From Toxotes chatareus (lineage: Eukaryota > Chordata > Actinopteri > Toxotidae), in assembly GCA_016801885.1 (NCBI GenBank), contig CM028900.1, positions 9,083,501 to 9,147,500 on the forward strand: a stretch of DNA of 64,000 bases, given 5' to 3'. How positions within the stretch are numbered: the first letter of the stretch is position 1; the number at the start of each line of letters is the position of its first letter. The notes beneath the pieces were generated by a model. The model made no database searches. It was not told the DNA's origin and saw only the letters and a program-made list of their open reading frames with translations. Both the position numbers and the translations under genes were made by a program. This document shows, in pieces, positions 54,101 to 64,000 of the stretch.

Positions 54101-55320
54101 TCATCATTAATTAATTTGAAATGCTCCCACACTCCACTCCGTTTTGACCGCCTCATGTTTGTGTCGGGTCTCGCCACCCCCGAGAATCTCGTGTAAAGTT
54201 CAAGTACGTCCTGTGGAAAACGGCCTTGGATTACAATGTTAAATTACTGACAATGAATTTAATTAATCGATTAAATTCTTATCGACAATTAATCGATAGT
54301 CGATTAACCGTTTACATCCCTAATACCAGTTCCTAAACAACCCACTCATCTTTTGTTTTTTTTCTATTGTGTAATTTTCCCTAAAGTTACACTCAGATTC
54401 GCACAAATCTAATTTGAAGTATCTCATGAAAGTTAAGTAATAGGAAACACGTTGTTATAACTTGATTTATTTTGAACTAAGCGTTACAAATAAGGTATTT
54501 TAGTTATCAGAAGCTATCATCCTGTATATAGCCTAACATTTTGTTCTTTCCTCTTTGAACATCCTTCTTCATGAGTTTTGTTGTAGTTGTTAAACCTGTA
54601 ATATGAAACCTTTCTTGGTGAGAGAGGAGTTTTGTTAAAATATTCCTCACCTGAACCTGACAGCCAAGATTAATTGCTAATTGCAAAAAATTTTTCTTTT
54701 TTGTCTTCCGTCTTTGTTACAGGTACATTTAAACTGATTGTAGAGTTCACAGAAGAATACCCCAACAAACCCCCCACAGTGCGATTTGTGTCAAAGATGT
54801 TTCATCCAAATGGTACGAATATTGTCTTATATACTGGCACAGCAAATTGTTAGTGATATTTGTGAGTAGTGTATAACTGTGTTTTTATCCACAGTCTATG
54901 CAGACGGCAGTATATGTTTGGACATCCTACAGAATCGTTGGAGTCCCACCTATGATGTATCCTCTATTCTTACATCTATCCAGGTAAGGAGTGTCAATGT
55001 CATTTTTTACGTTCTAGTATAACCAAAAGTGAAATTAATAAGCCTAATGTATTCACTTTACAGTGATATCAAAGTGAAAAAGAATTGCATTTACAATTTC
55101 TTTTTTTAGTCCCTAGTTTTTAGTTTTTAGAAATCCTTAAATAACTAAACCTTGGTCCTTAGTGTCTAATACTTGGTCTCTTTTCCCTCAGTCTCTGCTT
55201 GATGAACCAAACCCCAACAGTCCAGCCAACAGTCAGGCAGCCCAGCTCTACCAGGAGAACAAGCGGGAGTACGAGAAGCGTGTGTCTGCCATCGTAGAAC
55301 AAAGCTGGAGAGACAGTTGA
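51177..55320 (+). CDS. ube2a: Ubiquitin-conjugating enzyme E2 A (RAD6), six coding exons
   Basis: Accepts ubiquitin from E1 and, with RAD18 or RNF20/40-type E3s, modifies PCNA and histone H2B in the nucleus. Exons: 51177-51220, 52760-52840, 52946-52971 (26 nt), 54723-54812, 54895-54983 and 55192-55320. Together they give exactly 152 residues, the length of vertebrate UBE2A. The protein begins MSTPARRRLMRDFKR and carries the E2 core, with HPNVYADGSICLDILQNRW containing the active-site Cys88. It ends SIVEQSWRDS-like (VEQSWRDS). MVWNAV, RFVSKMF and SWRD match UBE2A rather than UBE2B (MQWNAV, RFLSKMF, SWND). The terminal Ser replaces the human UBE2A Cys. Intron 3 carries a hAT element that does not touch the splice sites. 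No defects were seen. Confidence 0.96.
51221..52759 (+). other. ube2a: ube2a intron 1, nothing else recognised
   Basis: A 1.5 kb intron, with a T run near 51980 and no recognisable element or gene. CpGs thin out towards its 3' end, as expected leaving a promoter. Confidence 0.6.
53108..54322. mobile_element. hAT-superfamily DNA transposon, internally deleted
   Basis: A 1,215-bp element in ube2a intron 3 bounded by a perfect 8-bp target duplication, ATACCAGT (53100-53107 and 54323-54330), the length typical of hAT insertions. The ends are imperfect inverted repeats: left TAGGGATGCAAATTATCGAT, right (read inward) TAGGGATGTAAACGGTTAAT, both followed by ATCGATTAA-rich subterminal repeats. Inside, on the minus strand, is a piece of hAT transposase. 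The element is far too short for a full transposase gene, so it is non-autonomous. The intact target duplication suggests a fairly recent insertion. Confidence 0.9.
53689..53964 (-). pseudogene. hAT transposase fragment
   Basis: The frame reads SVPCFAHTLNLAVNDGF and then CKTRWNSVYEMFSRLVEQRWAV. The CxxHxLNLxV and RWNS.Y.M..RL.EQR motifs are hallmarks of the central to C-terminal part of hAT transposases. The N-terminal BED finger, the first catalytic aspartate region and the C-terminal dimerisation domain are absent. It could not encode an active enzyme. Confidence 0.85.
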
Positions 55321-56010
55321 CCTGACAATCTTGATAGCTGCTCTCTCCATTGTAAAGCTGTGTGTGCTGCAAGTTTTAGTGGAGTACCTCTTAATTTTTG
55401 GGCCCCCCAAACTTTTTGATTTTAAGCTTTTATGCACTTTACCTTAAACTTCCCTTCATAGAATGTTTTTTTCTTTCTTACCTGCAAGGAGGGATTTATT
55501 TTTTCTATACTATCCCCCTTTTCCAGTCCATCGGGGGAAATGTGCTGAATCTTGCCTTGATGTTTTGTCAATATGGACTTGTGGGCCATTACCCAAAAAT
55601 TCTGGTGTGTTCTAACTTGCTGTAATAACTCCCCATGACTTATTATGTTAAATGTCTTGGAGGGTGTATCAGTTAAGCCATGGTTCCTCTTCTGTTGTGA
55701 CCCTGATCTGTTCAGTAAAGTCTGTTTTCACAAGGCAGTTTGTCTGGGCTCCAGTGTGATCACCCCACCTTTCCTTGGGAGAATGAGCAGCCTGAGCATC
55801 ACGGACTACAACTAAATCAGACATTTTCACACCATGTCTTTTGCTGTGTTGTGAACTCTGTTACATGCATGACAGTAAGAGTGTATTCACGTTCCTGTTC
55901 AATACTCATGTATATAAGAAACCTGCAACTGAATTTATGTACAGATTTTGCACTGGTCGTCTCCCATGTCATTTTTTTCAGCACTTGTAAATAAAAAAAA
56001 AAAAGGCCAA
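55321..56010 (+). other. ube2a: ube2a 3' UTR with poly(A) signal
   Basis: AATAAA at 55990-55995 runs into an A-rich stretch about 670 bases after the stop. No coding similarity was seen in the short frames of this UTR. Confidence 0.65.
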
Positions 56011-57140
56011 TTCATCCTTATGTGGTAAGTTTTTTTTTTGGTAATTGTAAATGCAAATTAAATATTTGACCTAAAAATTACTTTTCTTGCTCTGATAGGA
56101 CTCATGTCTCAGTTTATCTAAGACTGATGTTCCAAGAAGACCCACAAATCAACCAGTGGCACAGCCCATAAGGTAAGCCCTGGTTTTATTTGGTCTTGTA
56201 AAGTTAATAATCTGTTACATTATGGTGTAACATGACAGTTAAATCCTTGATATAGTAACATTACTTTTTGTTCAGGCCAAAGTGATCATACATGACAGTA
56301 TTTTTTTAGGGTAAAGATTTATTTAACATCTTGCAACAGCATCAGTATTTAACAAGCCAGAAATGCTGCAGTTGTATAATTTGAAATGTACAGTATTGTA
56401 GAGCACCAAAATTAAAGGTAACACTTAAGTTAAAAGTGAAACTTTTGCAGGTTTTCACCTTGGGATTTTCTGGGACTTTCTTTTTTTGGGGGGGCTTTAT
56501 TTTAGAATTTTAGATTCACATTTTTTTTTTCAAATCTGTCTTCTCATGCTCATGAAAAAGATCGTTTTTGTTGGTGTAACTGTCCCCAATTATTCATTCA
56601 AGTTCATCAAAAGCAAATACGAGATTTCAGCAGTCAGTGTTAGACAAAGCAAGTGGGTATCGTTCAAAGTTAGTCATTTTAATTTCCTCGTCTTGCAAAT
56701 ATTGTTCACTAAATTACATAAATACTATTTAGTAGGTCATTACTTAAATCAGGGTTTAAAGAGGGTTCACCAACTTTGACTTTTTTCAGGAACTGAATTC
56801 AGTTCTTTGTAAGACTTTTGAAGACCTGCTAAACCATGTAAACTGCTGAAACCTCATATTAGCTTTTGCTGAACTTTAGAAGTCAGATCTCAGAACGAGG
56901 ACTTTGTGTTTTGTCCATCACTTGTAATGAAATCACTTCAGGAGGAGATCTCTTTGCAGCCAGTATCACGGGCAATGTTTACAGCAACTGTGAACTGTTG
57001 CTGTAAACACTGAACAGTATATCTCCCTATACTGGGATATATAATAGGAAGTAGAGCGTGATGGTACACTGCATTATCGCATCACTTTTATAAGATTCTG
57101 GGGATTCATAACTTTCTGAGATGTTAAAAATCATAAAATT
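56011..57140. other. ube2a-ing1 tail-to-tail intergenic DNA
   Basis: A 1.1 kb gap between convergent genes. It contains an exon-like stretch (56099-56172) with good splice signals, and two adjacent inverted repeats (56976-57009 and about 57018-57043). No open frame resembles a known protein. Confidence 0.55.
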
Positions 57141-57159
57141 CTTCTTTGTTGAGAAATGT

Positions 57160-57476
57160 TTTATTTATCAATTGAGCATATATAATGGAGTGGGTGATGC
57201 TGCATGCATGATGAAAACAAGGTGGATGCAAGTGCAGGACAGTTGGTTACAAACATGCAGGTTGTACTGTACTGTGTCAGTCCTTTACAAATGATCCCAA
57301 CTGAGAGGGAGCAATCTTGTTCCTCAGCTATACAGCGGTTACAAAAATAACTATGTACAAGATCAATCTTGTCAATTCCTTACTCTTTTTAAACAGTGTT
57401 ATCGGGTAAATGGAAACAAAGACGACATAAAAGTAAATTTTTATGCAGTAGTGTTCACTGGGCCAGGTAGAGCGAG
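57160..57476 (-). other. ing1: ing1 3' UTR with poly(A) signal
   Basis: The stop codon is at 57477-57479. An AATAAA on the minus strand at 57160-57165 would end the transcript near 57140, giving a short 3' UTR of about 330 bases. Confidence 0.5.
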
Positions 57477-59756
57477 CTACCTGTTGTATGCCCTCTCCTT
57501 TTTGGCCCTTTCTAAAGCCTTGTCCATGGTCTTCTCATTTTCACCTCTACACTTGGGGCAGTACCACTTTCCTTTGGGCTTATGATGGAGCCCAACACAG
57601 GAGAAATGAAACCACTCGATGGGACATTCATCGTTATCACAGCCAATCATCTCGCCGTAGGACACCTGCTCACACAGGCAGTATGTTGGCTCATCGGGAT
57701 CAATGGGCAAGTCTGGAGGTGACACTTCTCTGTCAGACTTTCCTTTTGACCGTTTCTTCTTCTTAGAGGATGTTTTGGCACGTTTTTCCCGGGATGCCCC
57801 CACTCCCACTTCCTCAGCGTGATCCAGACCCCCGTAACTTTCCCGATTTTCTCCATTTTTCTGACGTCTCGAGCGTTTCCCTCCGGCCTTGTCTGCGCCA
57901 CCCGAGCCCGGGGTGACCTCATCACGCTTCTTGTCATGGTGGCCAGTTTTGCCTGGAGTGAGGGGGGCTGAGGACGAGGACATCATGGATGATGCAGTGG
58001 TTGTCATGGATGTTGCCGTGGAAACGTGGCTCTCTGGGACTTCTTGCGAGGAAAGGAGACGTTCAGAATGCCAGTCTATTTGTCGTGTTCGGTTCTCAAC
58101 CAACTCCACCTTAAACAGAGAATGTTTGTGTTTTAATATAAAGGTATGTCTCCTTTTGTTTGGTATGCATCTTAACCACTTCTCTAGAAGTTAAAATAAA
58201 GGCAAATGTGTGTTTTAAAAATACTACTTAAACCATAAATTGTAAACAGTCACACAAGAGACAAATCTCATTTCAACTTTGACATACCAAACAAATGTCA
58301 GTGGGGAAGGTGTCATATTTCTGGTAAGCCTTTAGTCTGAAACTGTAATAAGCTGATTCAGAGTTCACTGCAGGAGTCCTGCAAATCTCCAAAGAGGTTT
58401 TCTCTGGTAATGATTTCAGTGAAATTAAAATCATTTTTTTTCTGTGTGCAAATGTTACAGAAAAGCACTGTTCTATCCTCAGTTACACACAAGCAGATCT
58501 GGACGTTTGCCAATGAGCAGTTCCACTGAAACTGCAGCGGGGTGTTCTTTACCTACCATTTGACCGGCAATCTGGATCTTTTCATCTCCGAGCTCTTGAC
58601 TGCGGATCAGCGCCCTCTGAATCGATAACTGAAGCTTGCGCCTTTGAAGTGAGTCAGATTCCTGGCGATACTTTTCATAAGCATCATCAAGCTCCTTCAG
58701 AACATCTGCAAGAGAAGAAGCAGAGAAAGAAAAAAAATCAGGTGGGAGTAGGAATACTGAAATTCAACATTCTTTCAAAAGATATACATAAATGTTCTAC
58801 AGCCTATTACTCGTCCGTACAGATAACTTCATTGGTTGTCTGTTATGAGGAGTGAATGGTGCTCTTTGAATCTCTGATAAAAAATAGTTTCTAAAATACT
58901 GGCATTACTTTTTTTTTTAAAAATCCCAATTGCTATGTTACTCTTGAACACAAAGTACACTTAGTTGGAAGAACACCTAAAACGAATACAATTTGATAGT
59001 ACAGCAAATCCTATTTTAAATGAAGGTTATAATGTCTAGGTCAGGTTAAGGTACAACCATTGCTTCCACACTTGTTTTGTGAGAGTTCAGTTGGTGGTTG
59101 AAAGGCTAGATTTACAGAGAGAGGTTCAGAATAGTGAGTTAAAACATTATTATGAAACTGGACATTTTAGTTTACAATGTATTTTATAGTTTATGGTCAG
59201 GTGGTAAGTATTTGCTAATTTGCAAAGTAGTTACAATTGCTCAGCATTTATAAGCTGTGATTTGATTCACGTGAAACTAAGTTTACTCTCCATAATTAAT
59301 AAATTGTATGCTCACCTGTGATGGACATCTACAGGGGGAACCAAAGATTGCATTGCTCACGTGCTGACCACACAAACACCCTCTAAGCTACACTGGGATT
59401 CTTTGCAACATGTGACAAGTGTACCAGATAGACCCTGCCTGCATTTTCCCTGTAAGTACCCAATCACACGATGCTTTAAAGGAAACTTTCTAAGACATCT
59501 GGACACCAACAATAAAGATATCTGTAAAATAAAGTATCTTAAGTATAGTATGTTGTGAATGAATAGTGAAATGTGATTTTCTATCTTGCACACCAGTGTC
59601 TACGCTAATTTCTTTACCTTGATACTTGGCATCAATTTCCTTCATGAGAGAGACACTCCTCTGCAAGTCAAAAGGAAGTGATTCCACCAGGTCCAAATAC
59701 TCCTCAACATAATTCACAACGACGTGGCCTGGGTCACCATTGGTCGGATTCAACAT
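57477..59756 (-). CDS. ing1: Inhibitor of growth protein 1, three coding exons
   Basis: Reads H3K4me3 and recruits Sin3-HDAC complexes in the nucleus. Exons: 59756-59618, 58705-58557 and 58109-57477, giving 306 residues (human p33ING1b is 279). The N-terminal ING domain (NYVEEYLDLVESLPFDLQRS...EIDAKYQ, then IRSQELGDEKIQI) spans about 1-105. A Ser/Thr-rich linker is longer than in mammals. The basic NLS EKRAKTSSKKKKRSKGK lies at about 204-220. The PHD finger (238-285) has all C4HC3 ligands: C240, C242, C253, C258, H264, C267, C280 and C283. The polybasic tail ends KKERAYNR, as in ING1 and unlike ING2. ATG 59756 aligns with the human p33 start (MLSPANG); the frame stays open upstream to a possible acceptor at 59798-59800, so another isoform may start further out. 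Human ING1 encodes the rest in one exon; here an additional intron (58110-58556) splits it. Confidence 0.94.
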
Positions 59757-59831
59757 TGCGAATTCGCCTTTCCCACAGGACACTCCGCCCCCTGCACCTG
59801 TTGACAAGAAGTCGTTATTAAAGAGTGAGTT

Positions 59832-62800
59832 GTTTCTATTTTGAAGCCTTACAATACTATGACCATTTTTATGAAATTTTGAGGCCATACTAAAGTATGA
59901 CTTTTTTTGTCTATTTTGAAGCCTTACTATACTATGAGCATTTTATGACATTTTGAGGTCAAAAATTTTTTTGACTTTTTTTGCCCAATTTTGACGCCTT
60001 ACTATACTATGACGTTTTTCATGACATTTTGAGGAAAATTTTTTTTTTGACTTTTTTGCCCGATTTTGACGCCTTACTATACTGTGACGTTTTTCATGAC
60101 ATTTTGAGGAAAACATTTTTTGACTTTTTTTGCCCGATTTTGACGCCTTACTATACTATGACGTTTTTCATGACATTTTGAGGTCAAAAATTTTTTTGAC
60201 TTTTTTTGCCCGATTTTGACGCCTTACTATACTATGAGCATTTTATGACATTTTGAGGTCAAAATTTTTTTTGACTTTTTTTGCCCAATTTTGACGCCTT
60301 ACTATACTATGACGTTTTTACATGATGTTTTGAGGTCGAAAAAATCTTTGACTTTTTTTGCCCGATTTTGACGCCTTACTATACTATGACGTTTTATATG
60401 ACACTTTTTTGTCCGATTTTTACGCCTTACTGTACTATGACGTTTTTCATGACATTTTGAGGTCGAAATTTTTTTTGACTTTATTTGTCCGATTTTGACG
60501 CCTTACTATACTATGACGTTTTTCATGACATTTTGAGGTCGAAAAAATTTTTGACTTTCTTTTCCCGAAAAAAACGCCATACTATACTATGACGTTTTTT
60601 ATGACATTTTGAGGTCGAAAATTTTTTTGACTTTTCTTGTCCGATTTTGACGCCTTACTATACTATGACGTTTTTAATGACATTTTGTGGTCAAAAAAAA
60701 TTTTGACTTTTTTTGCCCGAAAAAAACGCCATACTATACTATGACGTTTTTTATGACATTTTGAGGTCGAAAAAAATTTTGACTTTTTTTGTCCGAAAAA
60801 AAAACGCCATACTATACTATGTCGTTTTTATGTCATTTTGAGGTCGAAAAATTTTTTGACTTTTTTTGTCCGAAAAAAACGCCATACTATACTATGACGT
60901 TTTTCATGACATTTTGAGGTCGAAATTTTTATTTGACTTTTTTTGTCCGATTTTGACGCCATACTATACTATGACGTTTTTTATGACATTTTGAGGTCGA
61001 AAAAAATTTGGACTTTATTTGCCCGAAAAAAACGCCTTACTATACTATGACATTTTGAGGTCGAAAAATTTTTTGACTTTTTTTGCCCGAAAAAAACGCC
61101 ATACTATACTATGACATTTTGAGGTCGAAAAATTTTTTGACTTTTTTTGCCCGAAAAAAATGCCATACTATACTATGACGTTTTTTTATGACATTTTGAG
61201 GTCGAAAATTTTTTTGACTTTTTTTGCCCGAAAAAAACGCCATACTATACTATGACGTTTTTTACTAAATTTTGAGGTCGAAAATTTTTTTGACTTTTTT
61301 TGTCCGATTTTGACGCCATACTATACTATGACGTTTTTTATGACATTTTGAGGTCGAAAAAATTTGACTTTTTTTGCCCGAAAAAAACGCCATACTATAC
61401 TATGACGTTTTTTATGACATTTTGAGGTCGAAAAAATTTGACTTTTTTTGCCCGAAAAAAACGCCATACTATACTATGACGTTTTTTATGACATTTTGAG
61501 GTCGAAAATTTTTTTGACTTTTTTTGTCCGATTTTGACGCCTTACTATACTATGATGTTTTTCATGACATTTTGAGGTCAAAATTTTTTTTGACTTTTTT
61601 TGCCCAATTTTGACGCCTTACTAAACTATGACTTTTTTCATGAAATTTTGAGGAAAAATTTTTTTTGGACTTTTTTGCCCGATTTTGACGCCTTACTATA
61701 CTATGACGTTTTTACATGATGTTTTGAGGTCGAAAAAATCTTTGACTTTTTTTGCCCGATTTTGACGCCTTACTATACTATGACGTTTTATATGACACTT
61801 TTTTGTGCGATTTTTACGCCTTACTGTACTATGACGTTTTTCATGACATTTTGAGGTCAAAATTTTTTTTGACTTTATTTGTCCGATTTTGACGCCTTAC
61901 TATACTATGACGTTTTTAATGACATTTTGTGGTCGAAAAAAATTTTGACTTTTTTTGCCCGAAAAAAACGCCATACTATACTATGACGTTTTTTATGACA
62001 TTTTGAGGTCGAAAAAATTTTTGACTTTTTTTGTCCGATTTTGACGCCTTACTATACTATGACGTTTTAAATGACATTTTGTGGTCGAAAAAAATTTTGA
62101 CTTTTTTTGCCCGAAAAAAATGCCATACTATACTATGACGTTTTTTATGACATTTCGAGGTCGAAATTTTTTTTGACTTTTTTTGCCCAAAAAAAACGCC
62201 ATACTATACTATGACGTTTTTTATGACATTTTGAGGTCGAAATTTTTTTTGACTTTTTTCCCGAAAAAAACGCCATACTATACTATGATGTTTTTTATGA
62301 CATTTTGAGGTCGAAAAATTTTTTGACTTTTTTTGCCCGAAAAAAATACCATACTATACTATGACGTTTTTTATGACATTTTGAGGTCGAAATTTTTTTT
62401 GACTTTTTTTGTCCGATTTTGACGCCTTACTATACTATGATGTTTTTAATGACATTTTGTGGTCGAAAAATTTTTTGACTTTTTTTGCCCGAAAAAAACG
62501 CCATACTATACTATGACGTTTTTTATGACATTTTGAGATCGAAAATTTTTTTGACTTTTTTTGCCGAACAAAAAACGCCATACTATACTATGACGTTTTT
62601 ATGTCATTTTGAGGTCGAAAATTTTTTTGACTTTTTTTGTCCGATTTTGACGCCTTACTATACTATGACGTTTTTAATGACATTTTGTGGTTGAAAAAAT
62701 TTTTGACTTTTTTTGCCCGAAAAAAATGCCATACTATACTATGACGTTTTTCATGACATTTTGAGATCGAAAATTTTTTTGACTTTTTTTGCCGAACAAA

Positions 62801-64000
62801 AAACGCCATACTATACTATGACGTTTTTATGTCATTTTGAGGTCGAAAATTTTTTTGACTTTTTTTGTCCGATTTTGACGCCTTACTATACTATGACGTT
62901 TTTAATGACATTTTGTGGTTGAAAAAATTTTTGACTTTTTTTGCCCGAAAAAAATGCCATACTATACTATGACGTTTTTTATGACATTTCGAGGTCGAAA
63001 TTTTTTTTGACTTTTTTTGCCCAAAAAAAACACCATACTATACTATGACGTTTTTTTTATGACATTTTGAGGTCGAAAAAATTTTTGACTTTTTTTGCCC
63101 AAAAAAAACGCCATACTATACTATGACGTTTTTATGACATTTTGAGGTCGAAAATTTTTTTGACTTTTTTTGTCCGATTTTGACGCCTTACTATACTATG
63201 ACGTTTTTAATGACATTTTGTGGTCGAAAAAATTTTTGACTTTTATTGCCCGAAAAAAACGCCATACTATACTATGACGTTTTTTATGACATTTTGAGGT
63301 CGAAAAAATTTTCGACTTTTTTCCCGAAAAAAAAGCCATACTATACTATGATGTTTTTTATGACATTTTGAGGTCGAAAAAATTTTTGACTTTTTTTGCC
63401 CGAAAAAAATGCCATACTATGCTATGACGTTTTTTATGACATTTTGAGGTCGAAAATTTTTTTGACTTTTTTTGTCCGATTTTGACGCCTTACTATAATA
63501 TGATGTTTTTAATGACATTTTGTGGTCGAAAAAAATTTTGACTTTTTTTGCCCGAAAAAAACGCCATACTATACTATGACGTTTTTTATGACATTTTGAG
63601 ATCGAAAATTTTTTTGACTTTTTTTGCCGAACAAAAAACGCCATACTATACTATGACGAAAAATTTTTTTTATGACATTTTGAGGTCGAAAAATTTTTGG
63701 TCGAAAAAATTTTTTTTTGTCCGATTTTGACGCCTATACTATACTATGACGTTTTAAATGACATTTTGTGGTCGAAAAAATTTTGATTTTTTTTTGCCCG
63801 AAAAAAATGCCATACTATACTATGCGTTTTTTATGACATTTTGAGGTCGAAATTTTTTTGACTTTTTGCCCAAAAAAAAAGCCATACTATACTATGACGC
63901 GTTTTTATGACATTTTGAGGTCGAAAAATTTTTTGACTTTTTCCCGAAAAAAACGCCATACTATACTATGACGTTTTTTATGACATTTTGAGGTCGAAAA
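59832..64000. repeat. 75-76 bp AT-rich tandem satellite, about 55 units
   Basis: Units read roughly TTGACTTTTTTTGCCCGA, then TTTTGACGCCTTA or AAAAACGCCATA, then CTATACTATGACG, then TTTTTCATGACATTTTGAGG, then TCGAAAAATTTTT. Successive ACTATAC starts at 60001, 60076, 60150, 60226 and 60301 give a 74-76 bp period. The two core variants define subtypes: type A alone on the left, A and B mixed from about 60570. The left edge is diverged and the array continues past the window. Open frames inside it are repeat artefacts. It abuts the 5' side of ing1. Confidence 0.95.

Noticed and set aside
59981..63730. Repeated open frames such as the 69-codon pair at 62485 and 62713
   Set aside because: They are readings of the satellite unit; identical proteins reflect the 228-bp repeat, not paralogous genes.
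59832..64000. CRISPR array
   Set aside because: Units are contiguous with no unique spacers, and the DNA is from a vertebrate nuclear genome.
1..64000. tRNA, rRNA or known snoRNA genes
   Set aside because: I looked for cloverleaf and C/D-box patterns by eye and found none convincing; a covariance-model scan was not possible here.

Overview
The window looks like nuclear DNA from a bony fish, probably a percomorph. Genes are split into many exons with GT-AG introns, the coding parts match vertebrate families almost residue for residue, and the intergenic DNA carries long CA microsatellites, degenerate teleost interspersed repeats, and hAT, Tc1/mariner-like and Penelope-like debris. Species was not determined. 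All family assignments come from recalled protein families, not from a search.

Layout. (1) 944-11600, minus strand: sik1, a salt-inducible kinase of 13 coding exons (801 residues) plus one non-coding 5' exon. Its upstream DNA has a perfect palindromic CRE, a perfect RFX X-box and an E-box. (2) About 11.9-34.6 kb: a gene-poor interval in which I found no convincing exon, only repeats, microsatellites and transposon remnants. (3) 35182-50510, plus strand: ankrd10, six coding exons (373 residues) with a 9 kb third intron. (4) 51177-55995, plus strand: ube2a (RAD6), six coding exons (152 residues) including a 26-nt exon; intron 3 holds an intact-ended hAT element flanked by a perfect 8-bp target duplication. 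(5) 57160-59756, minus strand: ing1, three coding exons (306 residues), tail-to-tail with ube2a. (6) 59832-64000: a 75-76 bp AT-rich tandem satellite that begins just upstream of the first ing1 coding exon and runs off the window.

The four genes are not an operon and act separately, although three have nuclear or chromatin roles. SIK1 is a cAMP-induced kinase restraining CREB coactivators, UBE2A ubiquitinates histone H2B and PCNA, ING1 reads H3K4me3, and ANKRD10 is a poorly understood ankyrin protein. In mammals ANKRD10 and ING1 are also close neighbours (human 13q34), so that pair looks like retained synteny, with ube2a lying between them here.

I did not find a novel multi-gene system. The most unusual structure is the satellite, which shows higher-order organisation (a duplicated block 1.39 kb apart and a 228-bp trimer) directly beside ing1. 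Exon ends were set by reading splice sites by eye and checking codon phase; every junction in the four models keeps phase.
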